This document shows positions 48,411 to 59,429 of a stretch of 64,000 nt of DNA, one piece after another. The notes beneath the pieces were generated by a model. That model was not told where the DNA came from and made no database searches. It saw only the letters and a list, made by a program, of their open reading frames with translations. The position numbers were made by a program, and so were the translations under genes. Source of the stretch: Bolinopsis microptera (Eukaryota > Ctenophora > Tentaculata > Lobata > Bolinopsidae); NCBI RefSeq assembly GCF_026151205.1, contig NC_087072.1:20240103-20304102 (forward strand). Direction: 5' to 3'. The number at the start of each line of letters is the position of its first letter. The stretch's first letter is position 1.

Positions 48411-49982
48411 CATGGAGTACATCTGCACTTAAACGAATGAGAAAGAATAATGATAAAGCATGGGCTGAGTTTGATATTAATCCATCTGATGTTAATTTTA
48501 GTTATGCAAGTAGCAAACAACATACTTATGAAGTAGCAGAAATTAAAGCTAAAGTTAACTACGAAAAGAAAATAACATCTAATCTGAAGCAGAATTGTAA
48601 GTCTTTTTACTCTTATTTACGAAATAAACGTCAAATTAAATCAAGTGTGGTTTCTTTGGATAGAGGAGATGGTACACGCACAGATAGTTCGACTGAGTCA
48701 GCTGAGGTACTCGCAAGTGCCTTTAGCTCTGTTTTTGTGCGTGAACCACCTGGCCCTCTCCCTAAAACTGAGAATTTAAGACCTGACAATGAGAGTATTG
48801 ATGATATTGATGATATGGAAGTCAGCAGTTCTGATATAAAAAAGCAACTTTTAAAGCTTAACATTTTTAAGAGTTCTGGTCCGGATGGTGTTCATCCGAA
48901 GTTGTTGAAATCGCTAGCTTATGACAACAATTTTGTTGAAGCTTTAACTAAATTATTTCAAAAGTGTTCAGATACAGGATCTTTACCTGCAGTGTGGAAA
49001 TCTGCATCTGTTGTAGCATTGTTTAAAAAGGGTATTAAATCGGACCCCTTAAATTATAGACCAGTTTCATTAACTTGTATTTTGTGCAAAGTGTATGAAA
49101 AGTTGGTGAGAGCACATCATGTATTAAATTTTCTAGAACATCGAATTTCGAGGCACCAGCATGGATTTGTTAAGGGTAAATCGTGTTTATCTAATCTTTT
49201 AGAGACATTTGATGCACCCCGGCGAACGCCGCGGGCTTCATATTGCTGCGCGTGTTAAAACAAATTTTCGGCATAAATTTGTCAGGAGATCGACTGTAAT
49301 TCCGTTTACGAACCTTTTAAAGATATTTGACAGTGCCGATTCTATCCCGTAAAGGATTTTCAATAGTGCCGAGGAAAAATAAAACATCAAATTCATTCAT
49401 CTGAACATTAGTAAAGGTTATAATGATATCAAATCAAGATTTCAAACGCGTACAATCATTAACTCTAATCAAGTATTGTCAACTGTGATTAAAGATCATA
49501 GCAAAGTATGCTATCCTATATGTAAGCTACAATGAGGAAGAAACAGCATTATACAACAGTATTACAATAATAAATATAGATATAATACCAAAATGTAACT
49601 ATTACTGCTAATAAATACAGTTTAAAGATAAACTTATCAAATTTAAAATTGACACGAAACTAATACGCGGTTTATATTAGAATGCAACATAAACACTAAA
49701 CACATCAAATAGAAACAAAAGAAGATATCTCGCACTGTCAGTCATTACATATTACAATTATATAAATAACACCGAAGAACTCATATATCAACAGCTCGAG
49801 TAGCGCACACTACTAGTACTAATCTAGAGTGTCTGACAGTGGCAGGGGAAGCGTCCAAGGTTCGATGCCGCGACCGTGATCTTTTAAACATTTTGTGAAA
49901 GTCGTCTTTGTTTAAGAAGGTCCACTTCCAGTAGCCCATTTTCTCCCCACATAACATTTCTTCATCCTCAGCAAGACCTGTT

Positions 49983-52443
49983 TTATTTTCCATTACAGTA
50001 ATTCCATGTTCCAATGAAATCTAACTCTTCAATTTTAATATCAGCGGTCGGATCCTGAAATATGGAAGTGAAACTCAGTAAATTTTTACAGTCAAGTAAT
50101 ACTATAACTTCTATTCGTAAAATTTTACAAGATTTGTTTCCAGTTTCGGACAAATTCACAATATTACTACATAACAACTTAGTAATGTAAGCAGTAAGGG
50201 CCCTCTCCAAATTTTAATCTGTAGAAGTGCACGTGCAAATAACGCGCGGCTTCAATGCAAAAATACGTGTGTGCTCTTGGCGCGCGCTAAAACTCTGCGC
50301 TGAAAATATTGGTTTGGTACCACAACCAGAGTTTTAAAATTCCCGCCAATTTCAAACTCCAGAAAAAGAATCCCAAATTTTGGGACAGCCTAAAACATAT
50401 TCTGATTAATGCTTTTCGACTTTATTTGTCCGTAAACTGACAACTACAGCAAATCTATCTTCTCTACGAACTGGGCCCGAGTTACTTGTTTTAAAATACA
50501 GCAAATCCATCTTCTCTACGAACTGGGCCCGAGTTACTTGTTTTAAAATACAGCAAATCCATCTTCTCTACGAACTGGGCCCGAGTTACTTGTTTTAAAA
50601 TACAGCAAATCCATCTTCTCTACGAACTGGGCCCGAGTTACTTGTTTTAAAATACAGCAAATCCATCTTCTCTACGAACTGGGCCCGAGTTACTTGTTTT
50701 AAAATACAGCAAATCCATCTTCTCTACGAACTGGGCCCGAGTTACTTGTTTTAAAATACAGCAAATCCATCTTCTCTACGAACTGGGCCCGAGTTACTTG
50801 TTTTAAAATACAGCAAATCCATCTTCTCTACGAACTGGGCCCGAGTTACTTGTTTTAAAATACAGCAAATCCATCTTCTCTACGAACTGGGCCCGAGTTA
50901 CTTGTTTTAAAATACAGCAAATCCATCTTCTCTACGAACTGGGCCCGAGTTACTTGTTTTAAAATACAGCAAATCCATCTTCTCTACGAACTGGGCCCGA
51001 GTTACTTGTTTTAAAATACAGCAAATCCATCTTCTCTACGAACTGGGCCCGAGTTACTTGTTTTAAAATACAGCAAATCCATCTTCTCTACGAACTGGGC
51101 CCGAGTTACTTGTTTTAAAATACAGCAAATCCATCTTCTCTACGAACTGGGCCCGAGTTACTTGTTTTAAAATACAGCAAATCCATCTTCTCTACGAACT
51201 GGGCCCGAGTTACTTGTTTTAAAATACAGCAAATCCATCTTCTCTACGAACTGGGCCCGAGTTACTTGTTTTAAAATACAGCAAATCCATCTTCTCTACG
51301 AACTGGGCCCGAGTTACTTGTTTTAAAATACAGCAAATCCATCTTCTCTACGAACTGGGCCCGAGTTACTTGTTTTAAAATACAGCAAATCCATCTTCTC
51401 TACGAACTGGGCCCGAGTTACTTGTTTTAAAATACAGCAAATCCATCTTCTCTACGAACTGGGCCCGAGTTACTTGTTTTAAAATACAGCAAATCCATCT
51501 TCTCTACGAACTGGGCCCGAGTTACTTGTTTTAAAATACAGCAAATCCATCTTCTCTACGAACTGGGCCCGAGTTACTTGTTTTAAAATACAGCAAATCC
51601 ATCTTCTCTACGAACTGGGCCCGAGTTACTTGTTTTAAAATACAGCAAATCCATCTTCTCTTCGAACTGGGCCCCGAGTTACTTGTTTTAAAATACAGCA
51701 AATCCATCTTCTCTACGAACTGGGCCCGAGTTACTTGTTTTAAAATACAGCAAATCCATCTTCTCTACGAACTGGGCCCGAGTTACTTGTTTTAAAATAC
51801 AGCAAATCCATCCTCTCTACGAACTGGGCCCGAGTTACTTGTTTTAAAATACAGCAAATCCATCTTCTCTTCGAACTGGGCCCGAGTTACTTGTTTTAAA
51901 ATACAGCAAATCCATCTTCTCTACGAACTGGGCCCGAGTTACTTGTTTTAAAATACAGCAAATCCATCTTCTCTACGAACTGGGCCCGAGTTACTTGTTT
52001 TAAAATACAGCAAATCCATCTTCTCTACGAACTGGGCCCGAGTTACTTGTTTTAAAATACAGCAAATCCATCTTCTCTACGAACTGGGCCCGAGTTACTT
52101 GTTTTAAAATACAGCAAATCCATCTTCTCTACGAACTGGGCCCGAGTTACTTGTTTTAAAATACAGCAAATCCATCTTCTCTACGAACTGGGCCCGAGTT
52201 ACTTGTTTTAAAATACGACAAAGTTAACTGCTGAATGTTCCCGGTCAAAAATTAATTATAGTTTATATTAAAATATTGTCTATTGTCTATGTTTTACTAT
52301 AATGCTGGGAGCCTTGTTGTAAATAATAGGGTACATACCATTCCTTGAAAGTCGTTATTTCGGAGTGAGCAATCATTTTGTTGACTAGCGAATCTAAATT
52401 GAAATAGTCGAATATCACTCAATTTCAGTTGCAGGTCGACATC
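49983..52443 (-). CDS. Possible two terminal exons inside the TIR element
   Basis: The minus strand has an open 35-codon block, 52443-52339, between an acceptor (ttttaag) and a strong donor (gtatgt). A 24-codon block, 50054-49983, begins after atatttcag and ends at TAA. Phases match (0-0). Residues include KLSDIRLFQFRF and IEELDFIGTWNYCNG. The intron between them would contain the whole minisatellite. No upstream exons or family were recognised. It could be the end of a captured gene or a degenerate transposase, or chance. Confidence 0.25.
50447..52216. repeat. 52-bp minisatellite, about 34 copies
   Basis: Head-to-tail 52-bp units starting cagcaaatccatcttctcta, each containing the palindromic gggccc and ttttaaaa. 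Copies are nearly identical; only a few differ (for example near 51660, 51810 and 51870), which indicates recent expansion. 52 is not a multiple of three and no frame stays open. There are no unique spacers, so it is not a CRISPR array. Confidence 0.95.
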
Positions 52444-53037
52444 CTTAAAATTAGAGAGCAAATAATTTTATTTTGTACTCTACTTCAGTCAATATAAATA
52501 GAAATTACAGCAATTTGAAGTAACAGCATATCAAGCTATATCATACATAATTATGAAAGCCTCGCAGAGATCTCGATTAAATCTGTAAACGTACATTTAA
52601 CGGTAAGATATATAGATAGCGCGCAATATATGCGCACGCATAAAACCAATATGGCTGCCACACAAAGCTACAAACTGGAACAAGAAATGAAAATTGTGAA
52701 TTCAACCAGCTTGGATACTATTATCCAACGCGACATTGGTTTGGGCGCATTATCGACACGTTTTAAATGCGCGGAACATTTTTGTGCGCGGCACTAGCAT
52801 TTTAAATTTTCAAAATTCAAATCATAGCCAGAGTTATGGTTATTTTTCAAGACAAATTTTGAGGCAAATTTTACGTGTAAATTATTCATTTTTCATTCAT
52901 GATCACTCATAATTTGAACAATTTACCTTGGATTGAATTGAACTCTTCAGTATTCGATGATTAAAACAATTGTTTTAAGAACAGAGTAGTTTTAAAGCTA
53001 AACATTCGCAATTTGTCTTAACAGGAGTCTTGGGAGA

Positions 53038-53285
53038 CACAGGGGGGGCTGGAACAAGGTTTTCGATCAAACGCTGCCATTTGTAGTCAAACGTCGCCAA
53101 CATTTGCTCTCGTCCAATTAAATCGCTGCATTTGCCTGCCATTATGCATAATTGGATTACATATATTCGTATGCAAAGCTTGGCTTTCATAATGCAGCGA
53201 TTTCATTGGACGAGAGCAACTGTTGGCGACGTTTGACGACAAATGGCAATGTTTGATCGAAAACCTGGTTTCAGCTCCCCCTGTG
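53038..53285. mobile_element. Foldback MITE, 248 bp
   Basis: The two halves are inverted copies over about 95 bp each, from the end cacagggggRgctgRaac inward through caaacgtcgccaac and tcgtccaat to cgctgcat, around a short centre. Flanking gaga (53034-53037, 53286-53289) is a possible 4-bp duplication. It lies inside the right end of the 4.1-kb TIR element, so it inserted into it or was carried with it. Confidence 0.8.
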
Positions 53286-53700
53286 GAGAATTATAAAAAT
53301 GAAATTTAAACGTTTTAGCGGCGCATGAAGCCCGCGGCGTTCGCTGGGGTGTGATGACATTTTTTGACATTTTAGATGAAGGTGTCCCGGTTGATCTTCT
53401 ATACTTTGATTTAAGTAAGGCATTCGACACAGTCCCCCACTTTAGACTTCTGTCTAAATTGGAAGGCTTTGGTGTCAAAGGAAAGGTTTTAGACGTTATT
53501 AAAGATTTTCTTACAGACAGGACTATGATGGTTTCTGTAGAAGGACAATGGTCCGAGGTTAAACATGTTTTATTTGGTGTTCCTCAGGGGTCAGTTCTAG
53601 GCCCTTTCCTATTCATTCTGTATATTAATGATTTGCCTGACCTTGTAAAAATAAGATAAAGTTATTTGCTGATGATCTTAAATTAATTGGTAATGCAGCT

Positions 53701-53852
53701 AACCACGGTATTGTAGCGCGATGCGTTACTGTGCCGCGCCGCGCACTCAATAAGGCCAAGGCTTCTCACAGCGATCCTGGTTAGATCGGCGAGATGCGCT
53801 ACTGTGCCGCGCCGAGCTGCCATGAATTGACATCGTCAATTAAACCACGGTA
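53701..53852. mobile_element. 132-bp SINE-like insertion with 10-bp TSD
   Basis: Sequence 53711-53842 is flanked by identical aaccacggta (53701-53710, 53843-53852), which is LINE coding sequence. Inside, gcgMtactgtgccgcgccg occurs twice about 72 bp apart, so the element looks dimeric. A long duplication suggests retroposition. A related half copy in inverted orientation is at 58104-58150. No clear tRNA boxes were recognised; cctggttag is weakly 5S- or tRNA-like. Confidence 0.65.
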
Positions 53853-53892
53853 GTGTTGCTGAAGATATCGAAGAATTAGAAGTTTGGGAAAC

Positions 53893-55523
53893 TCCCATAT
53901 ATATAAAGGAAAAGCAACATGTATTAGGTATCTTTATCGACTTATCAAAGGCATTTGACACTATCAGTCACGATAAACTTCTCATAAAACTTGACAAATA
54001 TGGTATAAGAGGTAACGCAAACGAGCTTATTGGAAGTTACCTATCTAACAGACAGCAGTACGTTTTAGTTTTAGGTGAGGAATCTGATAAACTCCCTGTT
54101 ATTTGTGGAGTACCACAAGGTAGTGTTTTAGGACCGCTACTGTTTATAATTTACATAAACGATATCTATAACTCATCAGACCTAGGAAAATTTATACTCT
54201 TCGCTGATGACACCAATATATTTGTAGTCGACAAATCTGTCTAGAATCTCTACCAAAAAGCTAATACTATAATGAATTCTGTTTACAATTATATGAAATG
54301 CAATCTTCTCCACATTAACATCAAGAAATGCTGTTACATTCACTTTACACCAGGAAAGAAGGATGTAACTAGTAGTAGTAGTAGTAATTTTTTTATTTTT
54401 TTATTTATCTAGACACTTATTTTACTTCGGTGTATTCCAACAGCCACAATGTTACACAAGTGCAACCAGCCAATTACAGGAAGCCGAAGGATCTTTTTGG
54501 CCAGTGACGGTTAAGGTAGTGTGTACCATACTTTCTTCGTCCGAGACTTTGCTGCAATGTGCAGCTCCTCATTTAACCCTCACTCCCGATTTCTCGAGTA
54601 TTCGGCTGAGTAGACCGGGGGGCTGCATAGACCATTCATGATCCTTAGCTGAACGTCGGCGACGCTCACCCCACGACCAGGCAGTCAGTGGGTTTCGAAC
54701 TCGCAACCTAACGATTGTAAGACAGGCGTTCTAACCAGCTGCGCTACCTAATAGTAATGATCTTATTTTAACGTTGAATAACACAGTCATTAAACGTGTT
54801 GATGAAACTAAATTCCTCGGCGTTATTATAGATAAAAACTTTAACTGGAAACCTCATACTGCATATCTTAGTTCTAAATTAAAGTGTGAAGTCGGTAAAC
54901 TCTGCCGTATGAGAAGATTTATACCTAAAGAGCTGTATAATGACCTCTACCACACCCTCTTCTAATCTCATCTAGGATATGGGATCTCAGTTTGGGGAGG
55001 CATATCGAACAATAGGCTTGAACCAATATTTAAAATTCAAAAAAAGTGCACTCGTATTCTATTTGGTGATCAAGAGGCATACAGTAATAAGTTCAAAATA
55101 TGTGCTAGAACCCGCCCAATTGGATCCCAAAAACTTGGAGCCGACTTCTATAAACGAGAATCAAGTAAACCCCTTCTCAGCAGAAACAAAATACTCTGCG
55201 TGCATAATTTGTATAAGTACCACTGTCTACTTGAAATGTTTAAAATAATCAAACTTCACACTCCAATACCGATGTACAATCTATTTCAAAAGTCACCCCG
55301 ACGTGATAACTACTTTATTAACCCCGCTGCAACCAATTTGTTTGTATATAAAGCCTCGAATATGTGGAATAAATTCCTTAAACCTTCTAGTAAGATTGAC
55401 TTCTCGTCCCCAATTGCACTTGTTAAAGGTCGCATTAAAACTATGCTACTCAATGCTCAAAAAGCTGGAAACACTGATGAATGGTCAGAACTCAACTTTG
55501 ATGGAAATGACATGTGCCTATAA
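53893..55523 (+). pseudogene. Third LINE, 5'-truncated, interrupted by a SINE
   Basis: Reverse transcriptase text: GIFIDLSKAFDTISHDKLL, GVPQGSVLGPLLFIIYIND, FADDTNIF, then a TAG at about 54242 and NLLHINIKKCCYIHF. A SINE occupies 54389-54751. The ORF resumes: RVDETKFLGVIIDKNFNW, a TAA at 54963, GYGISVWGG, KIQKKCTRILFGD and a C-terminus ending NDMCL. The family differs from the surrounding LINE. It inserted into piece 2/3 of the LINE at 48411-58098. Confidence 0.85.
54382..54758 (-). mobile_element. tRNA-derived SINE
   Basis: Read on the minus strand from about 54747, the head is ggtagcgcagctggttaga (box A like), then a tRNA-like body with gttgcgagttcgaaac (box B like, about 54690-54705), then a roughly 250-bp body. 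It ends in an A-rich tail of aaataaaaaaat type at about 54389-54403. Flanking tagtaat (54382-54388, 54752-54758) is the target duplication, within coding sequence of the host LINE. The RNA polymerase III promoter boxes are intact enough to name it a tRNA-derived SINE. It is not a functional tRNA gene. Confidence 0.85.
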
Positions 55524-57039
55524 TAAGAACACACAAACTAGTCCAGATAGATTTCATTCTACACACACAAAATAACACACACAATACACACCACATTCAA
55601 ACATAGAAACTATATATTCACGCATATAACACAGAACACTGATCAGCTCATCCGCTTTACACTGGTGTCTGGACTTGTCTGGAGTGTTCGTCTGGAACGT
55701 GGGACGGACTCACAAATATATTGTGTAAACGTAGCGCGCGAAACTTAAACATTGTATAACTTTATCATTTCATTACCCAGCGTGATTTACCGCGCCAGAA
55801 TAATGAAATGGCGCCGCGCTATATCCGTAAACTTGCAGTCATTTATATCTTATATCTTATATTTTGTATCTCTTACTACGTAACGCGAAAATAAGTTGTA
55901 TCACACTCCCGGTTTTGGACCCCAATGTTAACCTTGCAGCAACTGTGTCAGCCCAATATACTCTAGAAGTATGATCACACCTATTTTAATGAACAAGAGA
56001 CCCATAATTAATATAATCAGATACTCGTCAACAGCAGCAGTTCCCGTCCGTGTGATGTGTTGTCCTTCTCCTTTCTGTGTCCCCGTCGTTTTGTTTTGTG
56101 AAATGTATTGTAGTAGTGTTTTAATATTTAAATCGAACGTAACTCAATAGTTAATGATAACAAACACAAATACTATTTTAAATAATTGATTAATATCGAT
56201 TTATACCAACAACCAAACATTAATTATTCTTTAATAACCTTTTATATATACATGTGTTAAACGATCCATGGCATATCTAAAATTCGATAATGAACTTCAT
56301 ATTATTAGTGCTGCGTGCTGATAAATATTTTGGGAATCAATCCACCCAATCGTGGCGATAACATACTTTTGTGCTTGGCCGGTTTTAGGTTTGAGTTTGT
56401 GCTCCAAAAGTGGTAAATCGGGTGCTAGTAAAGCTCTTGCAGGCAACTGGCTCCTTTTGCCAACTGCTTTTGGTTTAAGCGCTGACTCACATTTGGAACT
56501 GGCACGGGTATAATTGTAATATCCTACGAAGTCAGCATGTCATATTATTTCGCAAAACTCGTTTAAATATCTTGACAATATTTACAATTTAAAGTTTATG
56601 GTTTTAGGTTTAGGCGCGGCGCACCGCTTATATGTTATAGCTCAATCATCTTATATTTTCAGCGCTGTGTTGCTACACGCTGTATGCTGTATAACATGTG
56701 GACCCAGTGCGGTGCCGCGCCTTAGCAGCAAAAGAGTTATTTATTTTAAAATTTATTTTTGTATCTAACAAAAATGATGTAATGTTTTTAATATGACGTA
56801 GAATTAAACATTAAAGCTATTTCCGTACAGCCTAAGTATGCTCGTTAGAAAAACTATCAACAATGAACATGCTAGCTTTCTTTATTTTTGTAAGTCGCGT
56901 CTGCTGACATCTTGGGTTGTACTGGATGTAACAAGTTTATTATCGGATGTCTACTTATATTTATTATGATATTATTATTCATTGTAATGGCAATAAAATT
57001 TAAATTTTGTTTTACTTAAAATTTTGTTTTACTTAGTAT
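55524..57039. other. LINE 3' flank and unassigned sequence
   Basis: Follows the stop of the third LINE. No further gene. GC-rich patches with gcgcgc and gccgcgc occur at 55733, 55790 and 56615-56720, and a 17-bp tandem repeat (aaattttgttttactta) at 57000-57033 directly precedes resumption of the host LINE. Part may be the third LINE's 3' UTR. Confidence 0.4.
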
Positions 57040-58103
57040 TTGGCTTTTACAATTTAATCCTGCCAAGTGCAAAGTAGTGCACATTAATTTTAACAACAAT
57101 CCTAATTTAAATTATAAGGTAAATGGTATAGAACTTGAAGTATCTGCACAGGAAAAAGATTTGGGGGTTATTACCCATAGCTCCCTGCTTTGGAACGAAC
57201 AGATCAAAGCATGTATCGCTAAGGCAAATCGTATGATTTGTTGGATTGTAAGGAATTTGGTTATTAGAGAAAAGGTTGTTATGATTGCTATATATATAAA
57301 GCTTTAATAAGACCTCATCTTGAGTATTGTGTCCAATTGTGGAATCCACCTGCGGCTCATGGAAGTTGGGGGACTGTTTTGGAGCTGAAGAGCGTCCAGA
57401 GGCGGTTTACCCGTCTGATTGATGAGGTGGGTACTCTTCCTTACAGCCGTAGACTGGAAATCCTCAATTTGACAACGCTGGCAGAGCGGTGAATACGTTG
57501 GGACCTTATTGAAGCTTTTAAGGTTATTAATGGTATGACTGATTATGGTTCAGACTTGTTCAGACCAAGCAGATCAGGTCTTAATCTGGTTTCATCCAAT
57601 AGATGTAGTAAAAGTGTGACAAAGGTCAAGAATATCCAGAAGTCTTTTCTCCCGGAGCGAGTTATTCCATATTGGAACAAACTCCCTCCGGACGTCAAGA
57701 ACTCTGTGACAGTTTTAGGTTTTAAAATTAAATTAGAAGGATATAAGATAGATATGATTTCTAAAAGTATTACAAATGATTGCTTTTTTTGGAATGTTTC
57801 TAATGAAGTTTTAGTAAGAATTGAGGGAGCCAGTTATGTCAGTAATAAAGAGAAACATAACAATTATCTTTGGTTCCATCCTTATGTGGCAAAGAAGCGT
57901 TTTATAAATCTTTATTCCACTGGGAAGTTTTTAAAATAGGATAATGTTTTTGATGAATTTGTTTTTTTAATATTGTATTTGATAATTAATTAATGTTGGT
58001 GGGGAAATATTTATTATATAATATTTTTTCACACAGTGCGATGATAGTTTGTAGACATGTGTGATGATGTGATGTCATAAATTTTACTTTACTTTTTTTA
58101 AAG

Positions 58104-58150
58104 CATAATTGAGTGTGCGGCGCGGCACAGTAACGCATTGCGCTACAAAT
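58104..58150. repeat. Partial copy of the 132-bp SINE-like element
   Basis: The reverse complement of this stretch matches about 43 bp at 53711-53755 (gtagcgc, gcgttactgtgccgcgccg, actcaat) with a few changes. It sits right at the 3' end of the broken LINE. I do not think it pairs with 53711 as the terminus of one element. Confidence 0.6.
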
Positions 58151-59429
58151 TACTTTATTATTCCAGGAGCTTGAAAAAAAGCGCCACACACAGCTACATA
58201 CATGACAGCTAGCTATGATTTAAGCGTCTAACACGTCGTGACCTTCATTTTCGTTTCACTAAGTGGTGAAAGCCGCGAACTCGTTCGTGCGACGCGGGGC
58301 TACAAAGTGCAGAGGCAAATTTGATATGTATCGTATGAAGTATGTTTATAACTTGCTTGATTTTGCACTATAAGTTATAAGTTGGCGTTCGACGACCAAA
58401 ATGTAACGGTGATCGTGAATCGCTTAAGATTGCTTGACCATTGTTAATGGTCTGGCCTTAACGGGTGATACTCTTAAAATATCTGTTCCATATATTGGAC
58501 CGTCGACGAGTCCAACTCGGCACACGTCCTGGTAGGTTGTAAACCTACAAGTCTGGCCCGGCGCGCGCTACTTCGTAGCACTTGCCATCTGCGCGCGCTA
58601 CTTCGAAGAAATTTAGACATGTAACATCCGTCAAAAGATTGCACGTTCGATCAAGGTATTTTGATAAAGCTATACTATTCACGCTATTCTGCTTTTTGCG
58701 GACAAATAAAACAACATTGTTTTTGCATTTTGAGCTTGTTATTTTCTTACAAAAGTTGAAATTAGTATTTCAAGTAATTTGTATTAATAAATATATTAAT
58801 TTTGATTGAAGGACTTTGCCGCTTTGCCGCACCTCGCGAACTATTAATTTTTTGGCAATTTTGATAATATTACACTTTGCAAGGTTTTTGCCGCATGTTC
58901 AATGTTGCCACATGTTCAAAGTTGTGATTGCGTGATAAAATGGATACATATGCATAGGGCCGTATACATATAGGGAATACAGTACGGCTCATCGGGCGGT
59001 GCTCCTTTTACCTAAGACCATATGCACCAACAGGCAATGGGGTCATGGCGCCTTAAAACATATTTACAACGTCTACATCTTTTATTTGCTATGAGGTCTA
59101 AAAATCATTAAACACGGCTTGTAGCTCAGAGCTCACACGGTTTTCAAATTCTACAAGTATGATACACTTTTCTGATATATGTCATCTTGGTTCGTATTTT
59201 GAGCTGGAGAGAACGAAGAGGCTCCCTTCAATATGGTCCTTCCACTGAAGGAAATTTGGGTAGACTTTGGGATTACATATTACTTACTTCTGGTACTGTG
59301 TGAGGTTCTGCAGTTCTATAAAAAGTTGTGAGATTGATTTGATAAATAGGGCTTTGTTATATTTTCATTTTGACATTAACATACAAAATTATCACTCAAA
59401 GTACTCCTTTTTGTTAGTAACAAGGTGAA
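58151..59429. other. Intergenic region upstream of OGFOD1-like gene
   Basis: No exon recognised. It contains small hairpins (gaccattgttaatggtc at 58436-58452; gtaggttgtaaacctac at 58532-58548) and two gcgcgcgctacttcg units at 58561 and 58592. The promoter of the OGFOD1-like gene should lie here. A candidate splice acceptor (aacaag) ends at 59424, five bases before the ATG. Confidence 0.5.

Larger units (their letters stand above)
49215..53351. mobile_element. 4.1-kb TIR DNA element with internal minisatellite
   Basis: 27-bp terminal inverted repeats beginning caccccRgcgaacgccg lie at 49215-49241 and 53325-53351 with one mismatch. Both are flanked by tgatg (49210-49214, 53352-53356), a 5-bp target duplication. 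The flanks are consecutive parts of one LINE reverse transcriptase, which proves insertion. The interior holds a 34-copy 52-bp minisatellite (50447-52216), a foldback MITE (53038-53285) and possible exons on the minus strand. No recognisable transposase. CAC termini and a 5-bp duplication recall Transib/CMC-type elements, but the superfamily is not established. Confidence 0.85.
48411..58098 (+). pseudogene. LINE split by at least four later insertions
   Basis: Three separated pieces form one reverse transcriptase ORF. Piece 1, 48411-49214: SGPDGVHPKLLK, NYRPVSLTCILCKVYEKL, GFVKGKSCLSNLLETFD. Piece 2, 53352-53892: YFDLSKAFDTVPH, FGVPQGSVLGPFLFILYIND, then ADDLKLIGNA after a frameshift. Piece 3, 57040-58098: WLLQFNPAKCKVVHI, LGVITHSSLLWNEQI, the Arg-Pro-His-Leu-Glu-Tyr motif after a frameshift, a stop at about 57491, and the end YSTGKFLK. 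Insertions: the 4.1-kb TIR element, the 132-bp repeat at 53711, a LINE at 53893, and a SINE inside that. The 3' end matches the copy at 15002-15325. Confidence 0.8.

Noticed and set aside
49781-50014. 77-codon minus-strand frame in the 4.1-kb element
   Set aside because: Overlaps the candidate terminal exon in another frame, with a stop just upstream and no ATG at its start.
50447-52216. CRISPR-like array
   Set aside because: Units are contiguous with no unique spacers; eukaryotic minisatellite.
54680-54750. tRNA gene
   Set aside because: tRNA-like head continues into a SINE body with a tail and target duplication; not an isolated tRNA.
53711-58150. Inverted GC-rich ends at 53711 and 58150 as TIRs of one 4.4-kb element
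   Set aside because: The left copy is a self-contained 132-bp insertion with its own 10-bp duplication, and the host LINE continues between them.
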